Shown here: positions 23,346 through 31,779 of the stretch, piece by piece
Layout of the letters: every line of letters starts with the position of its first letter
How positions within the stretch are numbered: the stretch's first letter is position 1
Source of the DNA: CAWFZT01 sp963820415
GTDB lineage: Bacteria > Chloroflexota > Anaerolineae > Anaerolineales > Anaerolineaceae
DNA: 64,000 bases
Assembly: GCA_963820415.1 (NCBI GenBank)
Contig: CAWFZT010000004.1
Span: forward strand, 496,001 to 560,000
Direction: 5' to 3'
The notes under the pieces: generated by a model
The model's database searches: none
What the model saw: the letters and a program-made list of their open reading frames with translations, nothing else
What the model was told of the DNA's origin: nothing
Translations under genes and position numbers: made by a program

Positions 23346-26080
23346 CACTCTCAACTTTACCCCAATTGCTCAAAGAGAATATTCTCTCCAGGAGAAGGCT
23401 GCTGTTGATCTTAGAGACAGCCCTAGAAACAAAATCTTATCGTTTTGCCCGTCAAACCGCGTTGACCTGGCTGGCGATTTACCCGGGAGATATGGAGGTT
23501 GACCTGCTTCTGGCCAAGACGCTGCTGGCAGAAGGCAAGGAAGCTGAATCTCTGGCAATTGCCCGGAAATTGGCAAAACTCGATCCTGTTTTTCTAAATG
23601 CTCAGGAACTCCTGGCTCAGGCCAGTGCTTTAATCGATCCAGAATTATCAAAGACAGCCGAAGGCTGTGTTTACGCTTTGGGAGGGGAAGTTCATTCGGT
23701 AGATGTTCTGCCTGATTGGAGTCACCTGCTCCATACCGGTTGGCAGATTGCCAGTCAGGCTCAATTCGAGGAGAGTGAAAAAGTAATTCACCAGGCCCTG
23801 GCTTTGAATCCCGATTTACCTCTGGCGGCAGTATTCCATTTGATGTTGACCTATGCACGCAAAGATGAAGCCACCGTCTTTCGCCTGGCGACTTTGTATC
23901 ACGAACGCTGGCCTGAATGCTTGCAATTTGCCCTCTGCCTGGCAGAAGCGCAAACTGTCATGGGAGATGAAACTCAGGCGATCGGATTGTTACACCACTG
24001 CGTTGCCAGCGACTCAGCCGGACAGGTACCGATTCGGATCTGGGGGAGAGATTTCCGCTACCGGCCCTTATGGCCCGAATCCCTCCTAGTCCATTTCGAC
24101 ATGCCAATCCCTTCGGAGGTCGCCGCTTATTTAGGCTGGAACCAACTGGAGCCTGGCGATCGAGCCGTAGTTTCGACTGCCGAGGTTGCGCCTGATCAGC
24201 CAGGTATGGAGCCTGTTCCTGGGAAGCCAATACAAGCGGTAAACCCTGCTCCGATAGTGGAGCCAACGGTCCAGGAACCACCTTCTTGCGCTGAGCAAGC
24301 CTCCAGCAGTCCTACCCTTGAAACAGCACCTGTGGTATCGGAAGAAAATATCCAGAAGAAAGCGAAAGATCCTGCCAGGGTAAGACAGACGAAAAACGTG
24401 GATCAGACGATCCGTATGGTTGAAGAGGTCTTTGCGAAATTCGCTAAAAAAATAAACCGTCCAGATCTGGCAAAAATTGATGGTCGGTTTCCAATTTATG
24501 TAATTTTCTCCTGCCGTACCGGACTGGAGAAGAAATATGGCCAACAGACCGCGGCAGTGATTGCCAAGGAACTTGGAAATTTGTCTGATATGATTCGCAA
24601 GCGCGCCAACTGGGGCTCGCTGGTCTTCTATCCGGATGATCCGGCCTGCACGGCCCTGTTAGGGTTATCCAGTGTCGAAGCGACCGACCCTTGGAAGTTG
24701 AAACTGTCTCTGGCAGATCTTGACCAGTCCTTGGCCCGTAAAGGCGAAAGAATCGGTGCAGTGCTGATCATCGGAGGCCAGGACGTGGTGCCTTTCCACC
24801 TTTTGCCAAACCCGACCGATGATTCTGACAAAGAAATATATTCAGATAATCCTTACTCAACGCTGGACTCGAATTATTTTGTGCCTGAATGGCCGGTAGG
24901 CCGGTTGCCAGGGGAAACAGGTCAGGATGCTGGACTGCTTCTCGAACAAGTAAGAAACTTGGTTCGCTACCATACCACCTACAATCTGCAAGATAACTGG
25001 TGGAGGCGTTTGTTCCAAGTCCTCAACCCGGTCCGCCAGGTCATGAAGCTAGCCAATCCGATTACCTGGTTCAGTCGATCGGTTAGTTTTGGATATACTG
25101 CGTCGGTTTGGAAGCTAGCTTCGATGGCTGTGTATCGCCAGGTGGGAGACCCAAGGACGATGTTGTCGTGCCCTCCGGTGGCGGCTGGAAACTTGCGGCG
25201 TGAAAAAATCAACAATTCCATGCTGAGTTATTACAATTTACATGGCGTGGAAGACAGTGAGAACTGGTACGGTCAAAAAGATGTAAACGATCATGGCTCG
25301 GGACCTGACTACCCGGTGGCTTTGAGTCCCAGTAACCTGGTAAAAAATGGACACGCCCCGCAGGTAGTATTCAGTGAGGCATGTTACGGCGGTTATGTGG
25401 TGGACAAGGACGAGGAAAAATCCATCGCGCTAAAATTTGCCGGGATCGGCACCCTGGCAGTAGTAGCTTCGACCAGTATCGCCTATGGGTCAGTCAATAC
25501 GCCCTTGATTGGGGCCGACCTGATAAGCTCACTGTTCTGGAAGCACCTGGGTGAAGGGCTTACGGTTGGAGAGGCTTTTCTGCAGGCCAAAGTTGACCTG
25601 GCACGAGAAATGAATAAACGCCAGGGATATCTGGACGGAGAAGATCAAAAGACAATAATTTCTTTCGTTTTATACGGCGACCCCCTGATAAGCACCGGCG
25701 CTTTTAGGTCACTTTCCAAGGGCATGAGGCGCTATAAACCCCATCAGGCGCTGGTGATGATGTGTGACCACAATGATGAAAAAACAGAACCGCAGCGATT
25801 GCCCATGGAAATAATCCGTGAGGTAAAGAAAATCGTCGAACCTTATTTACCGGGCCTGGATGGAGCCACCGTTCATGTAAATCGAGAACATACGGTATGC
25901 GATGAAAACGAAGGCACTTCCCCCGAGGTAACCGCCAAGAATCACCAATCGATTAAGAGGGGCCGGTTGGTTGTGACTATCAGTAAGAAAGTGGAAACCA
26001 ACCAGTATACCCATCATCATTACGCTAGGGTCACGTTGGATGCCAGGGGAAGACCGATAAAACTGGTGGTATCCCGCTGA
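23342..26080 (+). CDS. TPR plus caspase/gingipain-like (clan CD, C25-type) protease
   Basis: The 912-residue protein has TPR-like helices at about 1-260, a proline-rich linker (about 275-345), then a clan CD cysteine-peptidase-like domain. The catalytic dyad is visible as H634 in YNLHG and C681 in SEACYGG, 47 residues apart and each at the end of a hydrophobic strand. LIIGGQDVVPF and WPVGRLPGETGQDAG upstream resemble C25 (gingipain) peptidases, and GDPLIS closes the domain. A C-terminal segment (about 800-912) with HVNREHTVCDE and a histidine-rich THHHYARV is unassigned. There is no signal peptide, unlike secreted gingipains. It is translationally coupled to the giant TPR protein. Substrate unknown. 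The stop lies inside the target duplication of the adjacent IS. Confidence 0.85.
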   Translation: MTLSTLPQLLKENILSRRRLLLILETALETKSYRFARQTALTWLAIYPGDMEVDLLLAKTLLAEGKEAESLAIARKLAKLDPVFLNAQELLAQASALIDPELSKTAEGCVYALGGEVHSVDVLPDWSHLLHTGWQIASQAQFEESEKVIHQALALNPDLPLAAVFHLMLTYARKDEATVFRLATLYHERWPECLQFALCLAEAQTVMGDETQAIGLLHHCVASDSAGQVPIRIWGRDFRYRPLWPESLLVHFDMPIPSEVAAYLGWNQLEPGDRAVVSTAEVAPDQPGMEPVPGKPIQAVNPAPIVEPTVQEPPSCAEQASSSPTLETAPVVSEENIQKKAKDPARVRQTKNVDQTIRMVEEVFAKFAKKINRPDLAKIDGRFPIYVIFSCRTGLEKKYGQQTAAVIAKELGNLSDMIRKRANWGSLVFYPDDPACTALLGLSSVEATDPWKLKLSLADLDQSLARKGERIGAVLIIGGQDVVPFHLLPNPTDDSDKEIYSDNPYSTLDSNYFVPEWPVGRLPGETGQDAGLLLEQVRNLVRYHTTYNLQDNWWRRLFQVLNPVRQVMKLANPITWFSRSVSFGYTASVWKLASMAVYRQVGDPRTMLSCPPVAAGNLRREKINNSMLSYYNLHGVEDSENWYGQKDVNDHGSGPDYPVALSPSNLVKNGHAPQVVFSEACYGGYVVDKDEEKSIALKFAGIGTLAVVASTSIAYGSVNTPLIGADLISSLFWKHLGEGLTVGEAFLQAKVDLAREMNKRQGYLDGEDQKTIISFVLYGDPLISTGAFRSLSKGMRRYKPHQALVMMCDHNDEKTEPQRLPMEIIREVKKIVEPYLPGLDGATVHVNREHTVCDENEGTSPEVTAKNHQSIKRGRLVVTISKKVETNQYTHHHYARVTLDARGRPIKLVVSR

Positions 26081-26101
26081 TCGAGGGCGTCGAAAAATAA
26101 G
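26076..26101. repeat. Left target duplication and left terminal inverted repeat of the IS
   Basis: GCTGATC at 26076-26082 is the target copy and contains the TGA stop of the protease-like gene (26078-26080). The terminal repeat follows at 26083-26101. Confidence 0.85.
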
Positions 26102-27433
26102 AAAAAGCTGATAAACCGATCTGAAAATGTCTGTTCAAGCGGTCAATAAGGCTCGAATTGCACCTTTACAACTCAAAATTGACCTAATCTACCCATTCAT
26201 TCCATCTCCTTTCCGTGAGGATCGACAATACGCCCATGTTAGGCTGCCACCACCTGGGTTTTGAAGCCCACGCCAGTTAGCACCTTGACGATGCGCTTGA
26301 GGTCGAGCATGATGGCCGTGAAAAAGGCCTGGACAGCGAACTTCATCTTTCCAAGATAGCGGCATCGTCCAAACCCATGCCCTTGTTTGGCTTCCCCAAA
26401 TTTTCGTTCAATCTTGTAGCGCTCCTTCAATCCTTGGTTATACTGGGAGGTTTTGACTAAATCTAGCCATATCTGTTTGTTGTCATCTTTCTTCTCGATG
26501 CGGGTGCGCATCAGATGAATGGCAGAATGCAAGCCTCGCAGTTCCAGGTGATAATGATTGTCTCCATCATCATAGCCTTTGTCTGCGGCATAGGTCTCCA
26601 CCGGAAGCTGTTGTTTCAGATCATGGTCGACCAGAGAACAGAAATGATGCCCATCATAGGCTTCGCCGGAGGTGACCTCCAGACTGGTGATCAGCCCGTT
26701 TTCCGCATTTAGACTGACATGCGCCTTGTAGCCAAAGAAATATTCGGTTTGTTCCTCTTCCTTGCCATCTTCCGTCTTGACTTTGCGTTTGTGCTTCACC
26801 CCCCACTGTGCATCCGGGTCGTGCGGGCCTTTCCCTTTTCCTTGCCGTTTCTGATCTTTGTCCGTGTTCACATCCGCTATGCTGTGCACACTGTCGACAA
26901 TCTGGATCGAGCCGAATTGAATACCCCGTTTGAGTGCCATCTGTACGATCTCTTCCAGCATTTCCTCGAACACCTTCAGCTTGCCACGTTCGAGCAGCCG
27001 CTCGCGAAAAACCGTCAGGGTGGAATGATCCGGTGCTTTCTGGTCGACTGCCAGGCCCACAAAAAACTTGGCCGGAAGGTTCTCGTTGATGTATACCTCC
27101 ACCTGGCGCTCAGACAACTTGTACAAATATGCGATCAGTTCCATCTTGAGTACCAACGCAGGATCAAACGGCGGGCGACCCACCACTCCCTCGCCTTTAT
27201 ACAGCTTGATCAGTTTGCGAGTAAACCGGTTCCATTCGATTTCCTGGCGAAGTTTGCGCAGAAAATGATCTTGTGGAACCACCTGATCGTAGAGATATTC
27301 CCCATAGAAGGAGTTACTGCCCGTTTTGACAAACCGCTCTTGTTCCATTGCTTTCCCTCGACCGCCTAGATTTCCTTTATTGAATCACAGATTGGCTAAA
27401 AGGTCAATTTTGTACTTGTTTTTCAACACCCTC
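26083..27433. mobile_element. Complete insertion sequence with DDE transposase (IS5/IS1182-like)
   Basis: The element is 1351 bp, bounded by 19-bp imperfect terminal inverted repeats (GAGGGCGTCGAAAAATAAG at the left, GAGGGTGTTGAAAAACAAG read inward from the right, 16 of 19 matching). It is flanked by a 7-bp direct repeat GCTGATC. It holds one intact transposase on the minus strand. Intact frame, ends and target duplication suggest a recent insertion. Family is judged from the transposase only. Confidence 0.9.
26239..27348 (-). CDS. IS transposase, DDE type
   Basis: The 369-residue protein has an N-terminal helical domain of the InsH/DUF772 kind (residues about 20-135: GRPPFDPALVLKMELIAYLYKLSERQVE) and a DDE catalytic core. 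The likely acidic triad is D in IQIVDSVHS, D in YAADKGYDD and E in ERKFGEAKQGHGFGRCRYLG. A lysine-rich insertion (KRQGKGKGPHDPDAQW...KVKTEDGKEEE) splits the core. GAGGG precedes the ATG. The frame is complete, so the element may be active. Confidence 0.93.
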   Translation of the reverse strand: MEQERFVKTGSNSFYGEYLYDQVVPQDHFLRKLRQEIEWNRFTRKLIKLYKGEGVVGRPPFDPALVLKMELIAYLYKLSERQVEVYINENLPAKFFVGLAVDQKAPDHSTLTVFRERLLERGKLKVFEEMLEEIVQMALKRGIQFGSIQIVDSVHSIADVNTDKDQKRQGKGKGPHDPDAQWGVKHKRKVKTEDGKEEEQTEYFFGYKAHVSLNAENGLITSLEVTSGEAYDGHHFCSLVDHDLKQQLPVETYAADKGYDDGDNHYHLELRGLHSAIHLMRTRIEKKDDNKQIWLDLVKTSQYNQGLKERYKIERKFGEAKQGHGFGRCRYLGKMKFAVQAFFTAIMLDLKRIVKVLTGVGFKTQVVAA

Positions 27434-27440
27434 GCTGATC
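27415..27440. repeat. Right terminal inverted repeat and right target duplication of the IS
   Basis: The terminal repeat is 27415-27433 and the second GCTGATC copy is 27434-27440. The alaS promoter begins six bases further on, so the insertion left it intact. Confidence 0.85.
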
Positions 27441-27445
27441 TTGAT

Positions 27446-27474
27446 TTGAATTCCTCTTCTTCATAGCGTATAAT
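27446..27474 (+). promoter_or_regulatory. Sigma-70-type promoter of alaS
   Basis: TTGAAT at 27446-27451, a 17-base spacer and a perfect TATAAT at 27469-27474. The start would be near 27481, about 70 bases before the alaS ATG. It lies just outside the IS. Confidence 0.7.
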
Positions 27475-27551
27475 TACGTGCTGCGATTGTCACTAGTCGG
27501 CCCTGGTGAAAAAGCAGTGAATTAGCGGGTAAGGATGAAGAGGAGCGAGTG

Positions 27552-30296
27552 ATGAATAAGGTATCTACCGGAGAGGAAATCAGGCAGGGGTTTATTGATT
27601 TTTTCGTTCAGAGGGGACATACGGTAGTCCCTTCAGCGTCTTTGGTTCCAGGAGGGGACCAGACGCTTTTATTTACCAATGCCGGGATGGTGCAGTTCAA
27701 AGATGTCTTCCTGGGGATCGATCACCGGCCTTACACTCGAGCCGTTAATTCGCAGAAATGCATGCGTGTAGCTGGTAAACATAACGATCTGGAAGATGTT
27801 GGGCGGGATGATTCGCACCACACTTTCTTTGAAATGTTGGGAAACTGGTCGTTTGGGGATTATTATAAAAAGGAGGCGATTACATGGGCCTGGGAGTTAT
27901 TGACTGATGTGTGGGGCCTGGATAAAGAGCGCCTCTATACAACTTGTTTTAAAGATGATAAGGGCGATATCCCGGCGGACGAAGAAGCGGCAAGTTTATG
28001 GCGCCAACAGCCTGGCATCAACCCGGAACACATCCTGTTCTACGGACGGAAAGAAAATTTCTGGGAAATGGCAGACACTGGGCCATGCGGGCCTTGTAGC
28101 GAAATCCACATCGATCTGGGAACAACGTATTGTGACAAAAAAAAAGTTCCCGGGCATATCTGCCGGGTCAATGGGGATTGTAAACGGTTCTTGGAACTTT
28201 GGAACTTGGTATTCATCCAATATAATCGAATGAACTCGACTTACCTGGCACCTCTGCCCGCCACTCACGTGGATACCGGTATGGGATTCGAGCGCATCGT
28301 GTCTGTTTTGCAGGGAGTTTACTCCAACTATAAAACCGATCTATTAATGCCAATTATGGAAACTGTTCGAGAGTTATCCGGACAAACGCCCGAACAGCGC
28401 GACAGTAATATTACTCCTTACCGGGTGATCTCTGATCACAGCCGGGCGGCAGCATTCCTGATCGCAGACGGCGTCGTGCCAGGCAATACTGGCCGGAATT
28501 ACGTGTGCCGGATGATTATCCGGCGCGCCTCGCGTTTTGGCGGTCAATTGGGTCTGAATAAGCCATTCCTGGCGCGCATGGCTAAGACTGTTGTGCAGAT
28601 TTATGGAGATGCCTATCCAGAATTGCGGCGCAACCGCACGGCCATACTGGCGAATTTGACTCACGAAGAAGAACGGTTCCACAAGACCCTGGAAGAAGGC
28701 GTCAGCCAATTGAATGATTTGCTCGCCGAAGTTAAGACCAGCAGCGTTAAAGAACTGGATGGTAGAAAAGCGTTCGAGCTGTATGCGACGCATGGCCTGC
28801 CTTTGGAAATTACGCGAGATATCGCCCGTGAACAAGGTTTGGATGTGGATGAAAAGGGATTCCGGGAAGCCATGGAGGTGCACCGGCTGATATCTGGCGT
28901 TGGAAAGGCGTTTGGCCCTCTTGGTGGAGAAGATGTGGATACCTACCGGGGTGTTCTGGAGGACCTGGTCAAGGAAGGTAGACTTCCTTCTGGAGCGATT
29001 GCCTATGACCCTTACAACTCCTTGGAAGTAGAAGGTGAAGTTCTGGCGCTTGTTCGAGATGGAATTGCCCTCAATGAAGTAGCCGGAGGTGACCAGGTAG
29101 AGGTAATTTTGCCTAAAACCTGTTTTTACGTTGAAGCTGGCGGCCAGGTTTCGGATACAGGAAAGATTGTTGCTGAACAGGAACCAGGTTGGGAAATCCA
29201 GGTAGAAGACGTACGAAGGGCGGTTGCCGGCATCATCGTCCACATTGGCCGGGTAGTCAAAGGGAAACCCCGCATCGGTGATCCGGCAAGAGCCAGCGTC
29301 GATGTACACCGCCGGCGTGACATTATGCGCAACCACACCGCCACTCATTTGCTGCATGCAGAACTACACCGGGTCCTGGGCGAGCATGCCCGGCAGGCCG
29401 GGTCGTTGGTCGCTCCAGACAGGCTGCGGTTTGATTTCACCCATCCTGAACCAATTACTCCTGAACAACTTGAAGAAATTGAAAGTGGCGTAAACCGGGA
29501 TATCCTCGAAGATTTTCAGCTGCACATTACGACCAAACCGCTGACCAAAGCCATTGAAGAGGGGGCGATGGCACTATTTGGTGAGAAATATGGAGAGATA
29601 GTGCGGACAATTACTATCGGAGAGGGAAAACCGCTTTCTTATGAACTGTGTGGTGGGACGCACGTCCAGGAAACTGGCGATATAGGATTATTCATTATCG
29701 TGAATGAAAGTAGCGCCGCGGCAGGAATTCGTAGGATCGAAGCGGTGACCGGGAAGGCTGCTTATGAACTGGTCCGGCGTCGTTTTTCCACGCTTAAACA
29801 AACCGCAGGTCTGTTATCCAGCTCTTTAGAAGAGGTTCCGGTTAAAACGAAAACGACCCTGGATGAACTGGAACAGACCAGGAAGCAGGCTCATCACCTG
29901 CGCCAGGAATTGGTTTCGGCAGAGTTCAACGAGCAACTCAATAATGTGGCCCAGGTAAATGGCACTCCTGTTCTGGCGATGGTGTTATCAAACGCCGATA
30001 TAGAAACTATGCGCCAGATGACCGACCGGTTCAGGCAACGCTTTCCAAGTGGTGTAGTCGTTCTGGGCAGTGCTACCGACGGCCGGCCCGCTTTAATTGC
30101 CGCGGTCACCGATGACTTAGTGAAGCGAGGCTTGCAGGCTGGCGACCTGGTAAAAACTATTGCCCAGGTGATTGGCGGAAGCGGGGGAGGGAAACCCACC
30201 TTGGCCCAGGCGGGTGGAAAAGATGCCGGGCGCCTTCCGGAAGCGCTCGACCAGGTGCTTCCCTATGTAAAAAATAAACTGGTAAGAAAAAGCTAA
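27552..30296 (+). CDS. alaS: Alanyl-tRNA synthetase
   Basis: This about 914-residue enzyme charges tRNA-Ala. The class II catalytic core is at the N-terminus (FVQRGHTVVPSASLVP, NAGMVQFKD, DDSHHTFFEMLGNWSFGDYY). The editing domain has the zinc ligands H596 and H600 in HTATH and C701/H705 in CGGTH, numbered from the GTG at 27549. The C-terminal oligomerisation domain ends with GSGGGKPTLAQAGGKD. Length is normal. I prefer the ATG at 27552, six bases after AGGAG (27541-27545). It converges with the aminopeptidase gene, three bases apart. Confidence 0.98.
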   Translation: MNKVSTGEEIRQGFIDFFVQRGHTVVPSASLVPGGDQTLLFTNAGMVQFKDVFLGIDHRPYTRAVNSQKCMRVAGKHNDLEDVGRDDSHHTFFEMLGNWSFGDYYKKEAITWAWELLTDVWGLDKERLYTTCFKDDKGDIPADEEAASLWRQQPGINPEHILFYGRKENFWEMADTGPCGPCSEIHIDLGTTYCDKKKVPGHICRVNGDCKRFLELWNLVFIQYNRMNSTYLAPLPATHVDTGMGFERIVSVLQGVYSNYKTDLLMPIMETVRELSGQTPEQRDSNITPYRVISDHSRAAAFLIADGVVPGNTGRNYVCRMIIRRASRFGGQLGLNKPFLARMAKTVVQIYGDAYPELRRNRTAILANLTHEEERFHKTLEEGVSQLNDLLAEVKTSSVKELDGRKAFELYATHGLPLEITRDIAREQGLDVDEKGFREAMEVHRLISGVGKAFGPLGGEDVDTYRGVLEDLVKEGRLPSGAIAYDPYNSLEVEGEVLALVRDGIALNEVAGGDQVEVILPKTCFYVEAGGQVSDTGKIVAEQEPGWEIQVEDVRRAVAGIIVHIGRVVKGKPRIGDPARASVDVHRRRDIMRNHTATHLLHAELHRVLGEHARQAGSLVAPDRLRFDFTHPEPITPEQLEEIESGVNRDILEDFQLHITTKPLTKAIEEGAMALFGEKYGEIVRTITIGEGKPLSYELCGGTHVQETGDIGLFIIVNESSAAAGIRRIEAVTGKAAYELVRRRFSTLKQTAGLLSSSLEEVPVKTKTTLDELEQTRKQAHHLRQELVSAEFNEQLNNVAQVNGTPVLAMVLSNADIETMRQMTDRFRQRFPSGVVVLGSATDGRPALIAAVTDDLVKRGLQAGDLVKTIAQVIGGSGGGKPTLAQAGGKDAGRLPEALDQVLPYVKNKLVRKS

Positions 30297-30299
30297 AAT

Positions 30300-31742
30300 T
30301 TATTGGTTTTCCAGGTAATCGATCAGCAGCCGCACGCCAAAACCTGTGCCACCTTCTGGGCAGTAGGGCAATTCTTTTTGTGTATCAGCCATCCCGGCGA
30401 TGTCCAGGTGAGCCCAGGGTACCTCATTGGAAACAAATTCCTTCAGGAACATACCGCCCATAATCGAATGGGCTTCACGACCTCCGCCATTCTTAATGTC
30501 GGCGTCTTTGCCCTTGATCAGCTTGCCATATTCTTCATCAAGTGGAAGCTGCCACAACCGCTCATAGGTCCGCTCCCCGGCCTGCATCAGTTCTTGAGCC
30601 AGGTCAGTATTATTAGTCATCATCCCGGCGCGTACATGGCCCAGGGCCACCACCACCCCGCCGGTGAGGGTAGCCAGGTCGATCATGGCTTTCGGGGCGA
30701 AGTTTTTTTGCGCATAGGTAAGAATATCCGCCAGGACCAACCGGCCTTCAGCGTCTGTGCTGATAATTTCGACAGTAATGCCGGAAAGGGTTGTGATGAT
30801 GTCATCAGGCAAATAAGAGCCTCCCGAAATCTTATTTTCTGCTGCGCCTACAATCCCAATCACCGGATTAGTAATCTGCAGATCGGCTGCCGCCCGCAGG
30901 GCAGCAATCACCGCCAGGCCACCCGATTTGTCGTACTTCATTCCCTGGATGTTCTCATGGCTTTTAAGTGAGTACCCGCCTGTATCGAAGGTAAGGGCCT
31001 TTCCAATTAGCACAACCGGTTTGGCATCTTTGTGAGGATTATGGCCGGGATATTCCAAAATGATCATCCTGGAAGGTGTGAGGCTGCCTTTACCAACGCT
31101 GAGGATTGCCCCGGCTTTCATTTCCGCCAGAGTGTTATCATCCAGAACAGTGCATCTCAACCCATGACTGGCGGCGACAGTTTCAGCTCGTTCTGCCAGA
31201 GTGATCGGGTTGATTATATTAGGTGGTTCGTGCGACCAATCCCGCGCCATGTTAACGGCCGAAGTCAGGACCTGAGCGTGTTTCACTCTTTCCGATACTT
31301 CTGAGTTGTTCTTACCACCCCGTAAAACGACCTGAGCGTTTACTCCGGGGCTGGTTTTACTCTTGCGCCGGTTGAATTGGAAGGATCCCAGGAACAGACC
31401 TTCACACAAGGCTGATAACGCGTCTGGAATACCGAAATCATTGAATTCTTTCAGGTCTATATCAATGGCGGTTGTATTCGTCTGTCTGAGCCAGCGCGCC
31501 AAGCCGCCGCCAGCCTGACGGAAGGTTTCGGCAGTACGTTTAGATTGAGAGCCAAGGGATACAATAGCAGAATACTGGTTTTCACTTCTGACCAGGACAA
31601 CCTCTCCGGGTTGATTGCCAGGTTCGCCGATGGCTGGCTTTTCTGGAGAAACTTTAAAAATCGCTTTGACCGGTTCTGGTGCCCATTCAGGTGTTACAAC
31701 CAGGATCGTCAGAGGATTGGGATTATCTAAATAATCAACCAA
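30300..31742 (-). CDS. pepA: Leucyl aminopeptidase (M17 family)
   Basis: This 480-residue cytoplasmic metallopeptidase removes N-terminal residues from peptides. The two-metal site is visible: KALTFDTGGYSLK and GMKYDKSGG in the middle, and STDAEGRLVLADIL, the M17 signature. The N-terminal macro-like domain (residues 1-150) is less conserved, as usual. The C-terminus ends in HLDIAGMAD and GGTGFGVRLL. Length is normal. Confidence 0.95.
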   Translation of the reverse strand: MVDYLDNPNPLTILVVTPEWAPEPVKAIFKVSPEKPAIGEPGNQPGEVVLVRSENQYSAIVSLGSQSKRTAETFRQAGGGLARWLRQTNTTAIDIDLKEFNDFGIPDALSALCEGLFLGSFQFNRRKSKTSPGVNAQVVLRGGKNNSEVSERVKHAQVLTSAVNMARDWSHEPPNIINPITLAERAETVAASHGLRCTVLDDNTLAEMKAGAILSVGKGSLTPSRMIILEYPGHNPHKDAKPVVLIGKALTFDTGGYSLKSHENIQGMKYDKSGGLAVIAALRAAADLQITNPVIGIVGAAENKISGGSYLPDDIITTLSGITVEIISTDAEGRLVLADILTYAQKNFAPKAMIDLATLTGGVVVALGHVRAGMMTNNTDLAQELMQAGERTYERLWQLPLDEEYGKLIKGKDADIKNGGGREAHSIMGGMFLKEFVSNEVPWAHLDIAGMADTQKELPYCPEGGTGFGVRLLIDYLENQ

Positions 31743-31779
31743 CTAAACCTCCTTTTCTTGGTATCAACGATGTTGATTA

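Noticed and set aside
28374..29357. Long minus-strand open frame inside alaS
   Set aside because: It is a shadow of the alaS coding sequence in another frame, with no ribosome site or recognisable domain.
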